Positions 22,886 to 32,379 of a stretch of DNA of 64,000 bases are shown piece by piece. This stretch comes from Bidens hawaiensis. Taxonomy: Eukaryota > Streptophyta > Magnoliopsida > Asterales > Asteraceae. The notes beneath the pieces are model-generated. The model was given only the letters and a program-made list of their open reading frames with translations, was not told the origin of the DNA and made no database searches. Location of the stretch: contig JAIQDT010002047.1 in assembly GCA_021521415.1 (NCBI GenBank), forward strand, positions 310,001 to 374,000, read 5' to 3'. Position 1 is the stretch's first letter; every line of letters starts with the position of its first letter. The translations under genes and the position numbers were made by a program.

Positions 22886-25800
22886 GAACAGTTGAACAGG
22901 GCTGCCCACAGTCTTTGGATTGTAGATAGCGGCTGTTCCCGGCACATGACGGGTAACAAATACTTGTTGCATGACTTAAAACCTGTTCAAGGAGCGAGAG
23001 TTAGCTTTGCCGGTGAAAGTGGAGGAAGAATTACTGGAAGAGGAACGGTGTCAAATGGGAAAATGACTCTTGAGAATGTGAACTTTGTAGAAGAGTTGAA
23101 GCACAATCTGCTGAGTGTGTCGCAGATTTGTGATAAGGAGTACACTGTTCATTTCACGAAGAATGAGGCGATCGTGTTGAAGCCTGGTTTTCAGATACCA
23201 GACGAGTGGATAGTGATGAAAGCTCCACGTGATACAAATACTTATGTGATGGATATGAGGTCTACTGAAATGGCCACGGAAGAATCATGTTTAATGACGA
23301 AAGCAAGCGAATCGAAATCCGAACTGTGGCACAGGAGGATGGGGCACATTCATCTTCGGAAGATGAACCACATTGTCAGGAATGGACTTGTGATGGGCGT
23401 TCCCTTGAAAAGTTTTAACTTTGTAGACAAATGTATTGCATGCAAGAAGGGAAAGCAACACAAGAAATCCCATCTCACCAAGAAGGTCAACTCTATTGCC
23501 AGTACTCTAGAACTGCTTCACATGAATCTCTTCGGTCCCGTGAATGTAAAAAGTCTAGGAGGTACTTCTTACTGCTTGGTGATCACTGATGACTACTCGC
23601 GATATTAGTGGGTATATTTTCTGAAATCGAAAGATGAGACGGCTCAAATGGTGAAGAATTTGATTACCAAAGTTGAGAACGTCATGAGTAAAACAGTTAA
23701 GTTCATCAGAAGTGACAATGGGACGGAGTTCAAGAATTTTGAAATGGAGATCTTCTGTCTTCAGAAAGGAATTGAACATCAATACAGCGCTCCGTATACT
23801 CCGCAACAGAATGGAGTGGCTGAAAGGAAGAACCAAACTTTAATTGAAGGAGCCAGAACTATGCTGGCAGATTCGAAGCTTCCTGTGATGTTCTGGGCTG
23901 AAGCAGTTGCTACAGCCTGCTATGTTCTGAATAGAGTGTTAACCGTTAAGAGACTTGGTAAAACGTGTTACGAGCTTATGCATGGAAGGAAGCCCAACTT
24001 GAGTGGTCTTGAACCATTCGGGTCCCCTTGTTCGATCTTGAAGACAAATTCTAAATTTGGCGAAGTAGCCGATGAAGGAATATTAGTCGGTTATGTTGTT
24101 GGTACTCCCAACAGACGTGTCTTCAATACTTCGACTTGCAAGGTGGAGGTGGTATGTAAGACCGACATCACAAGTTACCAACCGCCAAAACCAAGCAATG
24201 GACCTGCTGAGCTTTTCGACTATGTTAAGCTTTTTAAGTCGTTTAACATACCGGATTTGGAAATTTCTGAAGAAGAAGAAAGAGTTGCGACGAAGATGAT
24301 ACTCGATGAGGAAGAAAATCTATTGCAAAGACAGCTGATTGATAAATGTCAACTTTCCTCATCAAACACTATCGGTACCCCTGCTGCCTCAACTGAAGAA
24401 GAATTTATCAATCCATTTCACTCTCAGCCAGAAACAACCATTGACGAGATCTCTTCTAATTTGGAAGATAATTTGCATGTCGGTTCTGTTCCGACCACGA
24501 GAATTCATAAAGATTACCCTTTGGATAATGTGATTGGTGATGTGTCCTCAGGTGTACAAACGAGAAGTAGCTTGAATGAACACACCTGTGTTTATACAAG
24601 CATTAAGGAGACAGGAATAATCAATGAATGCCTGTATACCTGCTTTATAAGCCAGATTGAACCGAAGAATTATCAAATGGCTTTAAAGGACAGCTCGTGG
24701 GTCGAAGGCATGCAAGAAGAGTTGGCTCAATTCGAGAAGATGGAAGTTTGGACTTTGGTTGAAAAACCAAAGAATGTGCATGCGATAGGCACAAAATGGG
24801 TGTTTAAGTACAAGAGAGATGATAAGGGGATTATTATAAGAAACAAGGCGAGGCTAGTCGTTAAAGGTTTTAATCAACAAGAGGGGATTGATTATAACGA
24901 AGTGTTCGCTCCTGTCGCCAGGTTGGAAGCCATAAGATTGTTTTTAGCGTTTGCTGCTTATGAAAAGATGAAGGTGTTTCAGCTAGATGTTAAGAGTGCG
25001 TTTTTGAATGGAAAAGTTGATGAGGTTGTGTATGTTGAGCAACCTCCGGGTTTTCCTGACCCAGACTTTCCAGATCACGTGTACAGGTTGAGCAAGGCGT
25101 TGTATGGATTACATCAGGCACCTCGTGCCTGGTATTCAACTTTATCGGATTACTTGCTCGAGAATGGTTTTGAAAGAGAGAAAATTGATAGCACGTTGTT
25201 CTTCAAAAGAGATGGAAGCGACTTCCTGCTGGTACAAGTCTACGTGGATGACATTATATTTGCTGCGTCAAAAGTCTCCATGTGTCAGGAGTTTGAAGCT
25301 GTCATGAAGAAAAGGTTTGAAATGAGTGCTATGGGTGAACTAACTTTCTTTCTAGGATTGCAGGTTGATCAGAAGAATGACGGGATGTTCATTCATCAGA
25401 CGAAGTATGTTCATGATGTGCTCAAGCGCTTCAAGATGGAGGACAGTTCTCCATATGAAACTCCAATCTGCGTCAATCACAAATTGGGTGCTGAAGTAGA
25501 CGGTGATGCAGATGTGGACCCAACTCAATATCGGGCAATAATAGGTTCTTTAATGTACTTAACTGCATCTAGGCCTGATATAATGTTTGATGTTTGTCTT
25601 TGTGCACGTTTTCAGGCAAATCCAAAAGAATCTCATTTGAAAGGTGCAAAGAGGATACTGCGGTATCTCAAGGGCAAGCCGAAGCTGGGGTTGTGGTACC
25701 AAAGAGGAGGAGACTTGGAGTTGGTCGCTTACACAGATTCTGATTATGGAGGGTGCAATCAGAGTCGGAAGTCAACAACTGGAGGATGTCAGTTTCTTGG

Positions 25801-26188
25801 TGGCAGATTGGTGTCGTGGCAATGCAAGAAGCAGACTTCAGTCGCAATTTCAACCTGTGAGGCAGAATACATGGCAGCATCCAACTGCTACTCTCAGGTT
25901 CTTTGGATACAACAACAGTTGCGCGATTATGGTCTGAATTTCTTACTTACTCCTATTTGCATTGATAACACAGCTGCTATCTCAGTAACTAACAATCCCG
26001 TGAAACATAGTAAAACCAAACACATTGACATACGTCATCATTTCATACGGGATTGTGCTGAGAAGAAACTGATAGTGCTTGAAAAGGTGGATACGCTTGA
26101 TAATTTCGCTGATTTATACACTAAAGCGTTTGACAAATCCAGATTTCAAAACCTTATTGAACTGAATGGGATGATCAATCCCGAGTAA
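22886..26188 (+). pseudogene. B1 pol, one nonsense codon (protease-integrase-RT-RNase H)
   Basis: A single frame from the intron acceptor to TAA at 26186-26188, broken only by TAG at 23606-23608 in the integrase domain, where B2 has Ser. In order: protease motif DSG (SLWIVDSGCSRHMTG); HHCC zinc site (LWHRRMGHIH, then CIACKKGK); integrase core D,D,E (LLHMNLFGP with Asn in place of the first Asp, then SDNGTEF, then NGVAERKN); RT with YVDD; RNase H (AYTDSDYGG, then STCEAEYMAAS). The change of the first integrase Asp to Asn is a second independent lesion. Pol makes and integrates cDNA. It begins without its own good ATG and probably depends on the spliced gag fusion. Confidence 0.9.
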
Positions 26189-26590
26189 CCATGCTTTTCT
26201 TGTGATTTCGAAAAAAAAAAAAAAAAAAACCGTCACTAATCGCTTAAAAATATGTCGGTTACATCAGTTAGAAGGACTTGTCTTCGGATATGTTTTGGTC
26301 CTCATTTTCTACTTGTAGATTTTGAGGGTAGCCATTAACCAGATTACTGATAGTGACCGGGGCGGTTTATGATGGGTTTTTCATTCTTTCGCTTAAAATT
26401 AGTCGATCATACTTAGTTAGAAGGACTCATACTAGTATGTGGTCGGTCCAGCTGATCCATTGGATCTTCGGGATAGCCGTTTACCTGAAGACTTTGTTTT
26501 GTCGGGGCGATTAATGTTAAAATTTTGAAAGAAAGAGGGAAATGAAATTATTTTTCAAGTTTGTTACTTCGTAAGAAGTTCGTTAGCTAT
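26189..26590 (+). repeat. B1 post-pol poly(A) and duplicated about 150-bp module
   Basis: A run of 19 A (26,211-26,229) starts 22 bases after the pol stop. Then two diverged units follow, about 26,240-26,368 and 26,390-26,515. They share 'cgcttaaaa', 'gttagaaggact', 'tttggtcc/gtcggtcc', 'gggatagcc/gggtagcc' and 'ggggcg.tt' in the same order. Both units and the poly(A) run are also present in B2, so they predate the divergence of the two copies. Function unknown. Confidence 0.65.
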
Positions 26591-27540
26591 GTTTAACAGA
26601 AAATTGATCCAACCTTGGAAAATAATAGATATACTAACTTTGTGTGCTTAACTAGTGAAGTTATTAGGCTTAAAAGGCTTTAGGACAGTCATTGTATATC
26701 ATGGTAACTTTTTATGGTGCGTAAAAGTAAACGTGATACAAACTAAATCTACTTGATTTTACGTGGAAACTCTTTAAGAGTTTTGCATGTCTTCATATAT
26801 ATCTTTCCGAATGATAGGCAGAAAAGCGATTACACAGTCATACACGAGCCCATGTGTGTTCTGATTCCCGTGAAGATAGCGTCTCAAGATACTGCAGTGA
26901 TCCAGATTCGGGACTTTCAGCTAAATTTCTACTTTGAAGTCTATGTTAAAAAAAAATAAAAAAAAAATAAATAAATAAATAAATTTTTATTTGGAGTTAT
27001 TGAAACATATTAGTGATGACAAAATCAAGACTTCACAATCATTGAGTAAGAGAGAAGAACGGGAAGCAGATCAAGAATACTTACAACTTAATCAGACACT
27101 ATGGGTCAAGGTCAATTCGGGGTGACTTGGGGAAAGTCAAATACGCTTTGAGGATAGATAGGAGGCATCAATATTTCTGAGTTGTTGCCCACTTAAATTT
27201 TGAGGCTTAATCGAACCTAACTCGTATCACAGAAACGATGAAAACCACTTTAAGTTATACCTGCTTACAACCTGTCTCTATATGTCATAATACAGCTAAA
27301 CACGGATCTATGTGACAGTCACGTAATTAGTATGATTCCTGTTCGGATCTTTTCTAAAACGTAGCAGTCCCTATCGAGACTGAAATTTGATCCCTTATAC
27401 TTTAAATTTTTTAAGTTTTTGTACTTAGATAGTTTTATGATTTTTTAACTGGTTACTTAGAATTGATCATGTCATTTATTTCTTAAAGGGAAGTTTTAAA
27501 GAGTTAATTGAAAAATGTTCAAATTATAAGGTTTAATTCT
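26591..27540 (+). other. B1 pol-ORF3 spacer with blocks shared with family A
   Basis: Contains several blocks alignable with the A spacer: 26,598-26,725, 26,803-26,920, 27,105-27,150 and 27,180-27,400. A second A-rich tract lies at 26,948-26,985, matching the longer poly(A) in B2. The block at 26,803-26,958 is open in one frame and encodes NDRQKSDYTVIHEP, close to NDRQKGDYPVIHEP in B2 and NDMQKGNYPVIHKP in A. This suggests a short exon or micro-ORF. Confidence 0.55.
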
Positions 27541-28316
27541 GTAACTTCGCCTGTATAACTTCTCCCCTATATAGGAATTCTTAGAGTCAAACAGCTCATT
27601 ATTCAGCGAACTTATACCCATCGAATTTTCACAGCGAACTTGTCATTACGTATCCATACTTGTTCACTTGTTCTTCGATTTCAAACCGATTTAAAGGTTG
27701 TTTGGGTTCCTATATCTGATATTCGATGTTCATAGATGTTAATCTGAGGTCGTTTCGACCTGTTTCGTGTCCTCGGTCGATCGACCTTTAACAATCGGTT
27801 TTTTCAAAACTCGTTGTTACGTGTTAATAACCATACTGATCGTCAACATGTCCTTAAAAAGCTTGGTTTAAGGGTCCTTAATCGTCTAAACTAGCCGAAA
27901 CATCGGATTTTCGATGTTTGCATTAACCTTACTGTCGCTGTTTCATATTCAAGCGAAGTTAGGGTTTAGGCGAAGTTATCCGTAACTTCGCCTGAAGCTT
28001 AAGTTCGCCTGAGGCGAAGTTATCCGTAACTTCGCCTGAAGCTTAAGTTCGCCTGAGGCGAAGTTATCCGTAACTTCGCCTGAAACTTAAATTCGCCCGA
28101 GGCGATGTTGTGATGAGGCGAAGTTAACATTAACTTCGCCTAGATCATTTTTACTTAATATTAATTAGACGAACTTAAAGCTGAAGCGAAGTTGTTCCCA
28201 ACTTCGCCTCAACTTTAACTTCGCCTATACAGAGTTTATCACAACTTCGCTCATGGTAACCAGCGAAATTGTGTTATTCATTAACGTTTATCTAACTTGG
28301 TTAGTTTGTTGCAGAT
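27541..28316 (+). promoter_or_regulatory. Putative internal promoter and 5' UTR of B1 ORF3
   Basis: An AACTTCGCC copy is followed 20 bases later by a TATA box (tatata, 27,568-27,573). A 5' UTR-like stretch of about 700 bp follows, whose second half (27,950-28,260) is packed with GCGAAGTT/AACTTCGC inverted pairs. It ends in a strong splice acceptor: CTAAC branch point, T-rich tract and TTGCAG at 28309-28314, two bases before the ORF3 ATG. B2 has the same TATA, motif cluster, CTAAC and GCAG|AT-ATG arrangement. The donor was not identified with confidence. Confidence 0.5.
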
Positions 28317-31151
28317 ATGGCTGCGGTAGCTGGTGCTGGAGGTGCAGGAGGAGACGATGGTGATAACCAACGTCAATTTTTCCCGGGTCACAATATGTAC
28401 ATCACCCTTGACCCGGAGGCGAGCGGTGTGGACGATTATCGCGAGATCATAACTTTCCTCCTACGCTCGAGGATTTTTCATGCCATCACAAACACTCTGC
28501 CGATATCTCTACCAAATATCGAAGACTTTTGGCAGACGGTAGAATATGATTGTCGTGTTGAGCCCCCGGTCATGCGAGCGACTGTGAACAATCAGCAAGT
28601 TCAGTTCAATTCTGAACAGATACGGGTGGCTTTACGATTCGGTGAAGAGACTAGGGATGACCCTACAGAGTTTGTGGCTCCGTTCCGTGATGGAGCGTTT
28701 CTCCGAATGGGCTACTCTGGTCCATTAGGTGATACCCAGAGGAGGAAGGGTTTCCTTCTAGATCAGTGGCGCTTCCTCATGCACGTTATGATAGTTTGCA
28801 TGTCTGGGAGGAAGGCGGGCACTGACGGTATGGGTGCGACCATGCAGTCTGTAATGACTGCACTGACTTACAATAAACGCTACAGTTTCAGTCAGATGGT
28901 CTTTTACGAGATAGACAGACAAAGAAGGGAGATGTCTCGGGAGCGGTTCATTATGTACCCACGTTTTATCCAGATGATATTGAACCATGTGGCTCCGAAT
29001 CTACCTCAGAGACGCCCGATAAGATACGTGGAATCTGTGAGCAAACGTATCTTTGCTCAATGCCGCACTTCAAGTGCGAGGAGCAACCCTGAACGTCGTC
29101 CCAGGCATACTCCACTGTTTGGGTTTTTAATTAACCCAGAGTATGTTCCTGCTGGTGGGGACGAGTTCAGAGATCCTCAACCGCGACAGGCAAGAGCAAC
29201 TCAAGTTGTTCCTGCTCCTGCTGTGCCTGTTGTGTCGGCTGCAGAGGATATAGATCTTGATGCTATTTTTGGAGGTCAAGGCTATTTTGATATGGATCAA
29301 GTGGAAGAGGTGCAGGTCTCTGCTGCACAAGGTTCGGGTGTGAGTGCTACTAGAGCAGCTACATCGATGGCTGACTCAGATTTGGATGAGATCATGAATG
29401 AGGGGAGACGGTTGATGGTGTCTCGAGAGAGAACTTTTGGGAAGAGAAAAAGAACGGAGGATGATGAAGAGTCAGAAGAGGAAGAAGATATACATAAGCT
29501 GATAAGAAGATCAAGACGGGAAAGGACAGGTGCTGGCATGGGAGCTGGAGAGACTTCAAGGATGGTACGTTTTGCTCCGGCCGCACTGTCTGGTATGTCT
29601 ATCGTTCCTTCTTCTGTACAGGTTACAAGTACAAGCGCTGCGGATGTTCCCGTGGTGGCTACATCATCTGCTGGCATTCCATCCATCACTGCTATCCAGA
29701 CGTCGACTCCGGAGATTGTGTCTCTACCACCTCCAACGCTTACTCAGTCGGTGGTAGCTGCACGATTTGTAGAGTCAACGGTCATCACTGCTGCAGGGTT
29801 ATCAGGTATGGTACCACCTGCGGTTACGCCTGCTTCTGATGTCTCGCCTACGCCTATGTCAGACTCAGAGAGAATAGCTTCACTAGAGCGGATCGTGGCA
29901 GAGCAATCGAAGACTATTCAACGCATAGTGGAAGCAAATCAACTACAGTCATCCCTCCTGGTTGAGCATGGGAAAATCATAGATGCCTTGAAGGAGTTCT
30001 TGGCATCTCAAGGGGAGATGAGCTGTAAGGGCGACGAGCTCAGGACGAAAAGAAGAAATGACCGAGACGATTATCCCAATGCATCGAAAGATGCAGGTGG
30101 TGAGCTGCCAAGAACTTCTCAAGCTCTTGGTACTTCCACAGCTGAGGGGGAGTCTGCCGACGCGGCTGGTGGTTCTGGTGGTGATGATGTGGTGTTGGTT
30201 GAGGATGACGTGATTGATGCGTTGAAGGAACTTGACGATGATATGTTCAGCGATGATGTGTTGTTTGATGAAGATGTGCTGCCGAGTGATGTGATTGAGA
30301 AGATCGGTGAGCAGATTGAGATTGAGAGTGAGATTGAGGAAGGAGAGATAGTAGTAGAAGACGTTGAACACGAGATCCCTGATGTTGAGAAAGTCGACAT
30401 GGGTACTGAGATGGATGAGACTGAGTGGGAGGAGCAGCCTAGGTGGAAGGAAGGCTGTGCTCATTGGTTTATTAAGACCAAGAAGCCTGCTGTTCCAGCC
30501 ATGTTCAAGAAGAGTTATAACATCAAAGGCTATGCTGAGTCGAAGAAGGGAATTATCTGTTGGATATATGATGAACAGATGAAGTTGTTTGTGGTGAAGC
30601 GTTATGATGGTATTCAATACTTCAAAAGAACCCTGAGATCTCTCAATACGTTGCCGGAATGTGAGGTGAAGGATTTGGCCAGGTTGGGCCTGATAAATAG
30701 AAGTGACGACAACATGGCAAGAGTGATTGGGAAGATAGTGTGGAAAGAAAGCATAAAAGAGAAGAAGTTTGAATTATTAAAGCCACAGAAGGGAAAGCTC
30801 ATGGAGGATACAGAAAGGGGAATGAGAGTAGATGGCAAGCCATGGATGGTGATGAAGTACAAACCGATCCGATGCATCAAGGAGGTTCCTATGAAGACTA
30901 TGCCTCAAGATGTGTTGAAGAATCTAAAATGGTGGTACGTTGATTGCCAGACTGCTGAAGCCGTGATGGAAGACGAAGACAAACAAGAAGTGCTGAGGGT
31001 GTATGATCCGATGCATCTTGTTAACTTATCGAAAGCTGATCTGCAAGTGTTGAATGAAAAGAAGATATTCTATATTCCTGCTTGGAAGGATGAAGCAAGG
31101 AAATATCAGCGAGTAGTCACGGTGTGTGTTAGAGAAGGAGTGCACGCGTGA
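28317..31151 (+). CDS. B1 ORF3, 944-aa protein of unknown function
   Basis: A single open frame from ATG (just after a splice acceptor) to TGA, 65 bases before the 3' LTR. Layout: a low-complexity Gly/Ala/Asp start; a conserved globular N-domain, about residues 20-280, with HNM, FW and MYPRF blocks; a Thr/Val/Ser-rich middle; a basic cluster GKRKR...RRSRRER at 375-402 that could be a nuclear signal; a coiled coil at about 515-565; a strongly acidic stretch at 625-705; and a conserved C-domain at 715-944 rich in Lys and aromatics. No signal peptide or membrane helix is visible, so it is not an obvious envelope protein. The N-domain resembles proteins encoded by many Asteraceae copia elements, which automatic pipelines have given unrelated names. 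Its role is unknown. It is expressed, if at all, separately from gag-pol. Confidence 0.85.
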   Translation: MAAVAGAGGAGGDDGDNQRQFFPGHNMYITLDPEASGVDDYREIITFLLRSRIFHAITNTLPISLPNIEDFWQTVEYDCRVEPPVMRATVNNQQVQFNSEQIRVALRFGEETRDDPTEFVAPFRDGAFLRMGYSGPLGDTQRRKGFLLDQWRFLMHVMIVCMSGRKAGTDGMGATMQSVMTALTYNKRYSFSQMVFYEIDRQRREMSRERFIMYPRFIQMILNHVAPNLPQRRPIRYVESVSKRIFAQCRTSSARSNPERRPRHTPLFGFLINPEYVPAGGDEFRDPQPRQARATQVVPAPAVPVVSAAEDIDLDAIFGGQGYFDMDQVEEVQVSAAQGSGVSATRAATSMADSDLDEIMNEGRRLMVSRERTFGKRKRTEDDEESEEEEDIHKLIRRSRRERTGAGMGAGETSRMVRFAPAALSGMSIVPSSVQVTSTSAADVPVVATSSAGIPSITAIQTSTPEIVSLPPPTLTQSVVAARFVESTVITAAGLSGMVPPAVTPASDVSPTPMSDSERIASLERIVAEQSKTIQRIVEANQLQSSLLVEHGKIIDALKEFLASQGEMSCKGDELRTKRRNDRDDYPNASKDAGGELPRTSQALGTSTAEGESADAAGGSGGDDVVLVEDDVIDALKELDDDMFSDDVLFDEDVLPSDVIEKIGEQIEIESEIEEGEIVVEDVEHEIPDVEKVDMGTEMDETEWEEQPRWKEGCAHWFIKTKKPAVPAMFKKSYNIKGYAESKKGIICWIYDEQMKLFVVKRYDGIQYFKRTLRSLNTLPECEVKDLARLGLINRSDDNMARVIGKIVWKESIKEKKFELLKPQKGKLMEDTERGMRVDGKPWMVMKYKPIRCIKEVPMKTMPQDVLKNLKWWYVDCQTAEAVMEDEDKQEVLRVYDPMHLVNLSKADLQVLNEKKIFYIPAWKDEARKYQRVVTVCVREGVHA

Positions 31152-31203
31152 AGATACAGGATTACGAGACAAGAGCTGAAAGATCAAAGATATGAAGCTA
31201 CTG

Positions 31204-31216
31204 CCAAGGGGGAGTC
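31204..31216 (+). other. B1 polypurine tract
   Basis: ccaagggggagtc directly precedes the 3' LTR and would prime second-strand cDNA. B2 has the identical tract at 51,444-51,456 on the - strand. Confidence 0.9.
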
Positions 31217-31679
31217 TATTGGTGCATAAATGTCAGTAGTTCATATGTCTAATGTCTGTAATCGAGTCTGTAATATTGTTTATGTATTTGTTTGTTTAAA
31301 GCGAAATTGTTGACAAGTTCGCTTAGGCGAACTTGTTAACCAAGCGAAGTTGTTGACAAGTTCGCCTAGGCGAACTTGTTGAACAAGCGAAGTTATGGAC
31401 AACTTCGGCTGAGGCGAAGTTGTCGTGTATTTATATAGGTTACGGTTACTGTTTACGTAAGAGTTGAGGTTGGTCAAGTTACGTGTAATTCAGTGAGTCA
31501 AGTGACGTGAGGTCGAGAGTCTGTAAGTATCACGGTTTGAGTTATTAATATAACGTGAGTTTGTTCGTATCGTATTCGTGTGTTCGTGTGATTGTGTTCT
31601 ACGTCCGTAACGATCTACATAGGGATTCCGCACCTGTGTATATCGGGATATCTCGTGTGATCCGTCCAGGGAACCTACA
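31217..31679 (+). repeat. B1 3' LTR (TG end mutated to TA)
   Basis: 463 bp, differing from the 5' LTR at six positions by eye, including the second base (TG to TA). That change would block integrase recognition of this end. It ends cctaca at 31,679 and is followed directly by attggtatca, the start of the primer-site region. The normal state would be flanking target DNA. Confidence 0.93.
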
Positions 31680-32330
31680 ATTGGTATCAACTCTAACATT
31701 AACAAAGCATCGGGCGGGGAAGCTTTCAATATTATGATGAAAGAGACTATCGGAGAAGGTCCCACTCTGCTTGCGTCCGCGTCGCCCTATCTTGCTGGAG
31801 GCGTTTTCAAAATATTTATATATTTAAAATGAAATTCTAGAAAATATATCAAAAAAGAAAAAGAAAGAAAATGAATAGAAAGAAAATAAAAAAGGTTTCT
31901 TAGGTTCTTGCGTCCCTGTGCCCAAAAGGAAGGGTGAGTTCGGTTTGAGTGTTCATCGATCGGGTGGATCTATATGCTCCAGGGTGGTGAGACGAGATGT
32001 AGCGCAGTCTGGTCAACGCATCTGTTTTGGGTACAGAGGGCCATAGGTTCGAATCCTGTCACCTTAATAAGGCATTCAGTCAGCAAATACTCAAATATGA
32101 ACTTCTATTGATAGGGAAATGCTCAAAGGTTCTTGTTCAAATGCCAAATCCCTTAGATTACTCACCATCCCCTGAAATACCCAATTCGATACATTATGAC
32201 AAGCTTAGCCCTCATGACTGGAATACTGCCTTTTACCTATACAAAGCCATAAGCAGTACCCCCCCTTAAAGGCAGCGATTCGTTTGGTTTGCTATTAATA
32301 TAGATTAAAGACCAAACCTTTCTGCGAAAA
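31680..32330 (+). other. Probable mitochondrial DNA insertion (NUMT)
   Basis: This segment contains a mitochondrial-type tRNA-Pro in a context (upstream 'gggtggatctatatgctcc') that I recall from plant mitochondrial genomes. 31,690-31,810 has a short reading frame containing ASGGEAFNIMMKETIGEGP, which I do not recognise. Borders are uncertain. A BLAST search against plant mitogenomes would settle it. Confidence 0.5.
31993..32067 (+). tRNA. tRNA-Pro(UGG), mitochondrial type, decayed copy
   Basis: A cloverleaf can be drawn. The anticodon stem is tctgt/acaga around loop tttgggt with anticodon TGG. The T arm is ataggTTCGAATcctgt. The D arm is gcgc...acgc with one mismatch. The acceptor stem cgagatg / cacctta has an A-C mismatch and a weak first pair. 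Compared with the mitochondrial trnP I remember, the changes are of the G-to-A type, as expected for a methylated nuclear copy. Probably not functional. Confidence 0.7.
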
Positions 32331-32379
32331 CGTTACGGAAATGATCTACCTTTCGAATTTTGATCTTGACATGTCGGAG

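Larger units (their letters stand above)
19201..31679 (+). mobile_element. Ty1/copia family B, copy B1, nearly full length
   Basis: Contains both LTRs (463 bp each), primer-binding site, leader, gag, pol, spacer, ORF3 and polypurine tract, 12.48 kb in all. The two LTRs differ at six positions by my reading (about 1.3%), so the insertion is young but older than B2. Gag has two nonsense codons and pol one, while ORF3 is open. No target duplication was found: acaag precedes and attgg follows. The 3' LTR is followed by ten bases of the primer-binding site and then foreign DNA, which suggests an irregular insertion or a later rearrangement. Confidence 0.92.

Noticed and set aside
22840..22890. Programmed -1 frameshift between gag and pol
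   Set aside because: No slippery heptamer was visible in the overlap of B1 or B2. The phase-0 splice sites explain the layout better. Not formally excluded.
29949..30617. 222-codon antisense ORF within ORF3
   Set aside because: Shadow of the acidic-rich ORF3 coding strand; no domain, and B2 has no equally long counterpart.
28317..31151. ORF3 as an envelope gene
   Set aside because: No signal peptide, membrane helix or coat-like cysteine pattern; basic, coiled-coil and acidic segments point to a soluble protein.
28317..31151. Selective preservation of ORF3 in B1 (three nonsense codons in gag-pol, none in ORF3)
   Set aside because: With three stops in roughly 1,980 gag-pol codons, about 1.4 would be expected in 944 codons, so zero is unremarkable.
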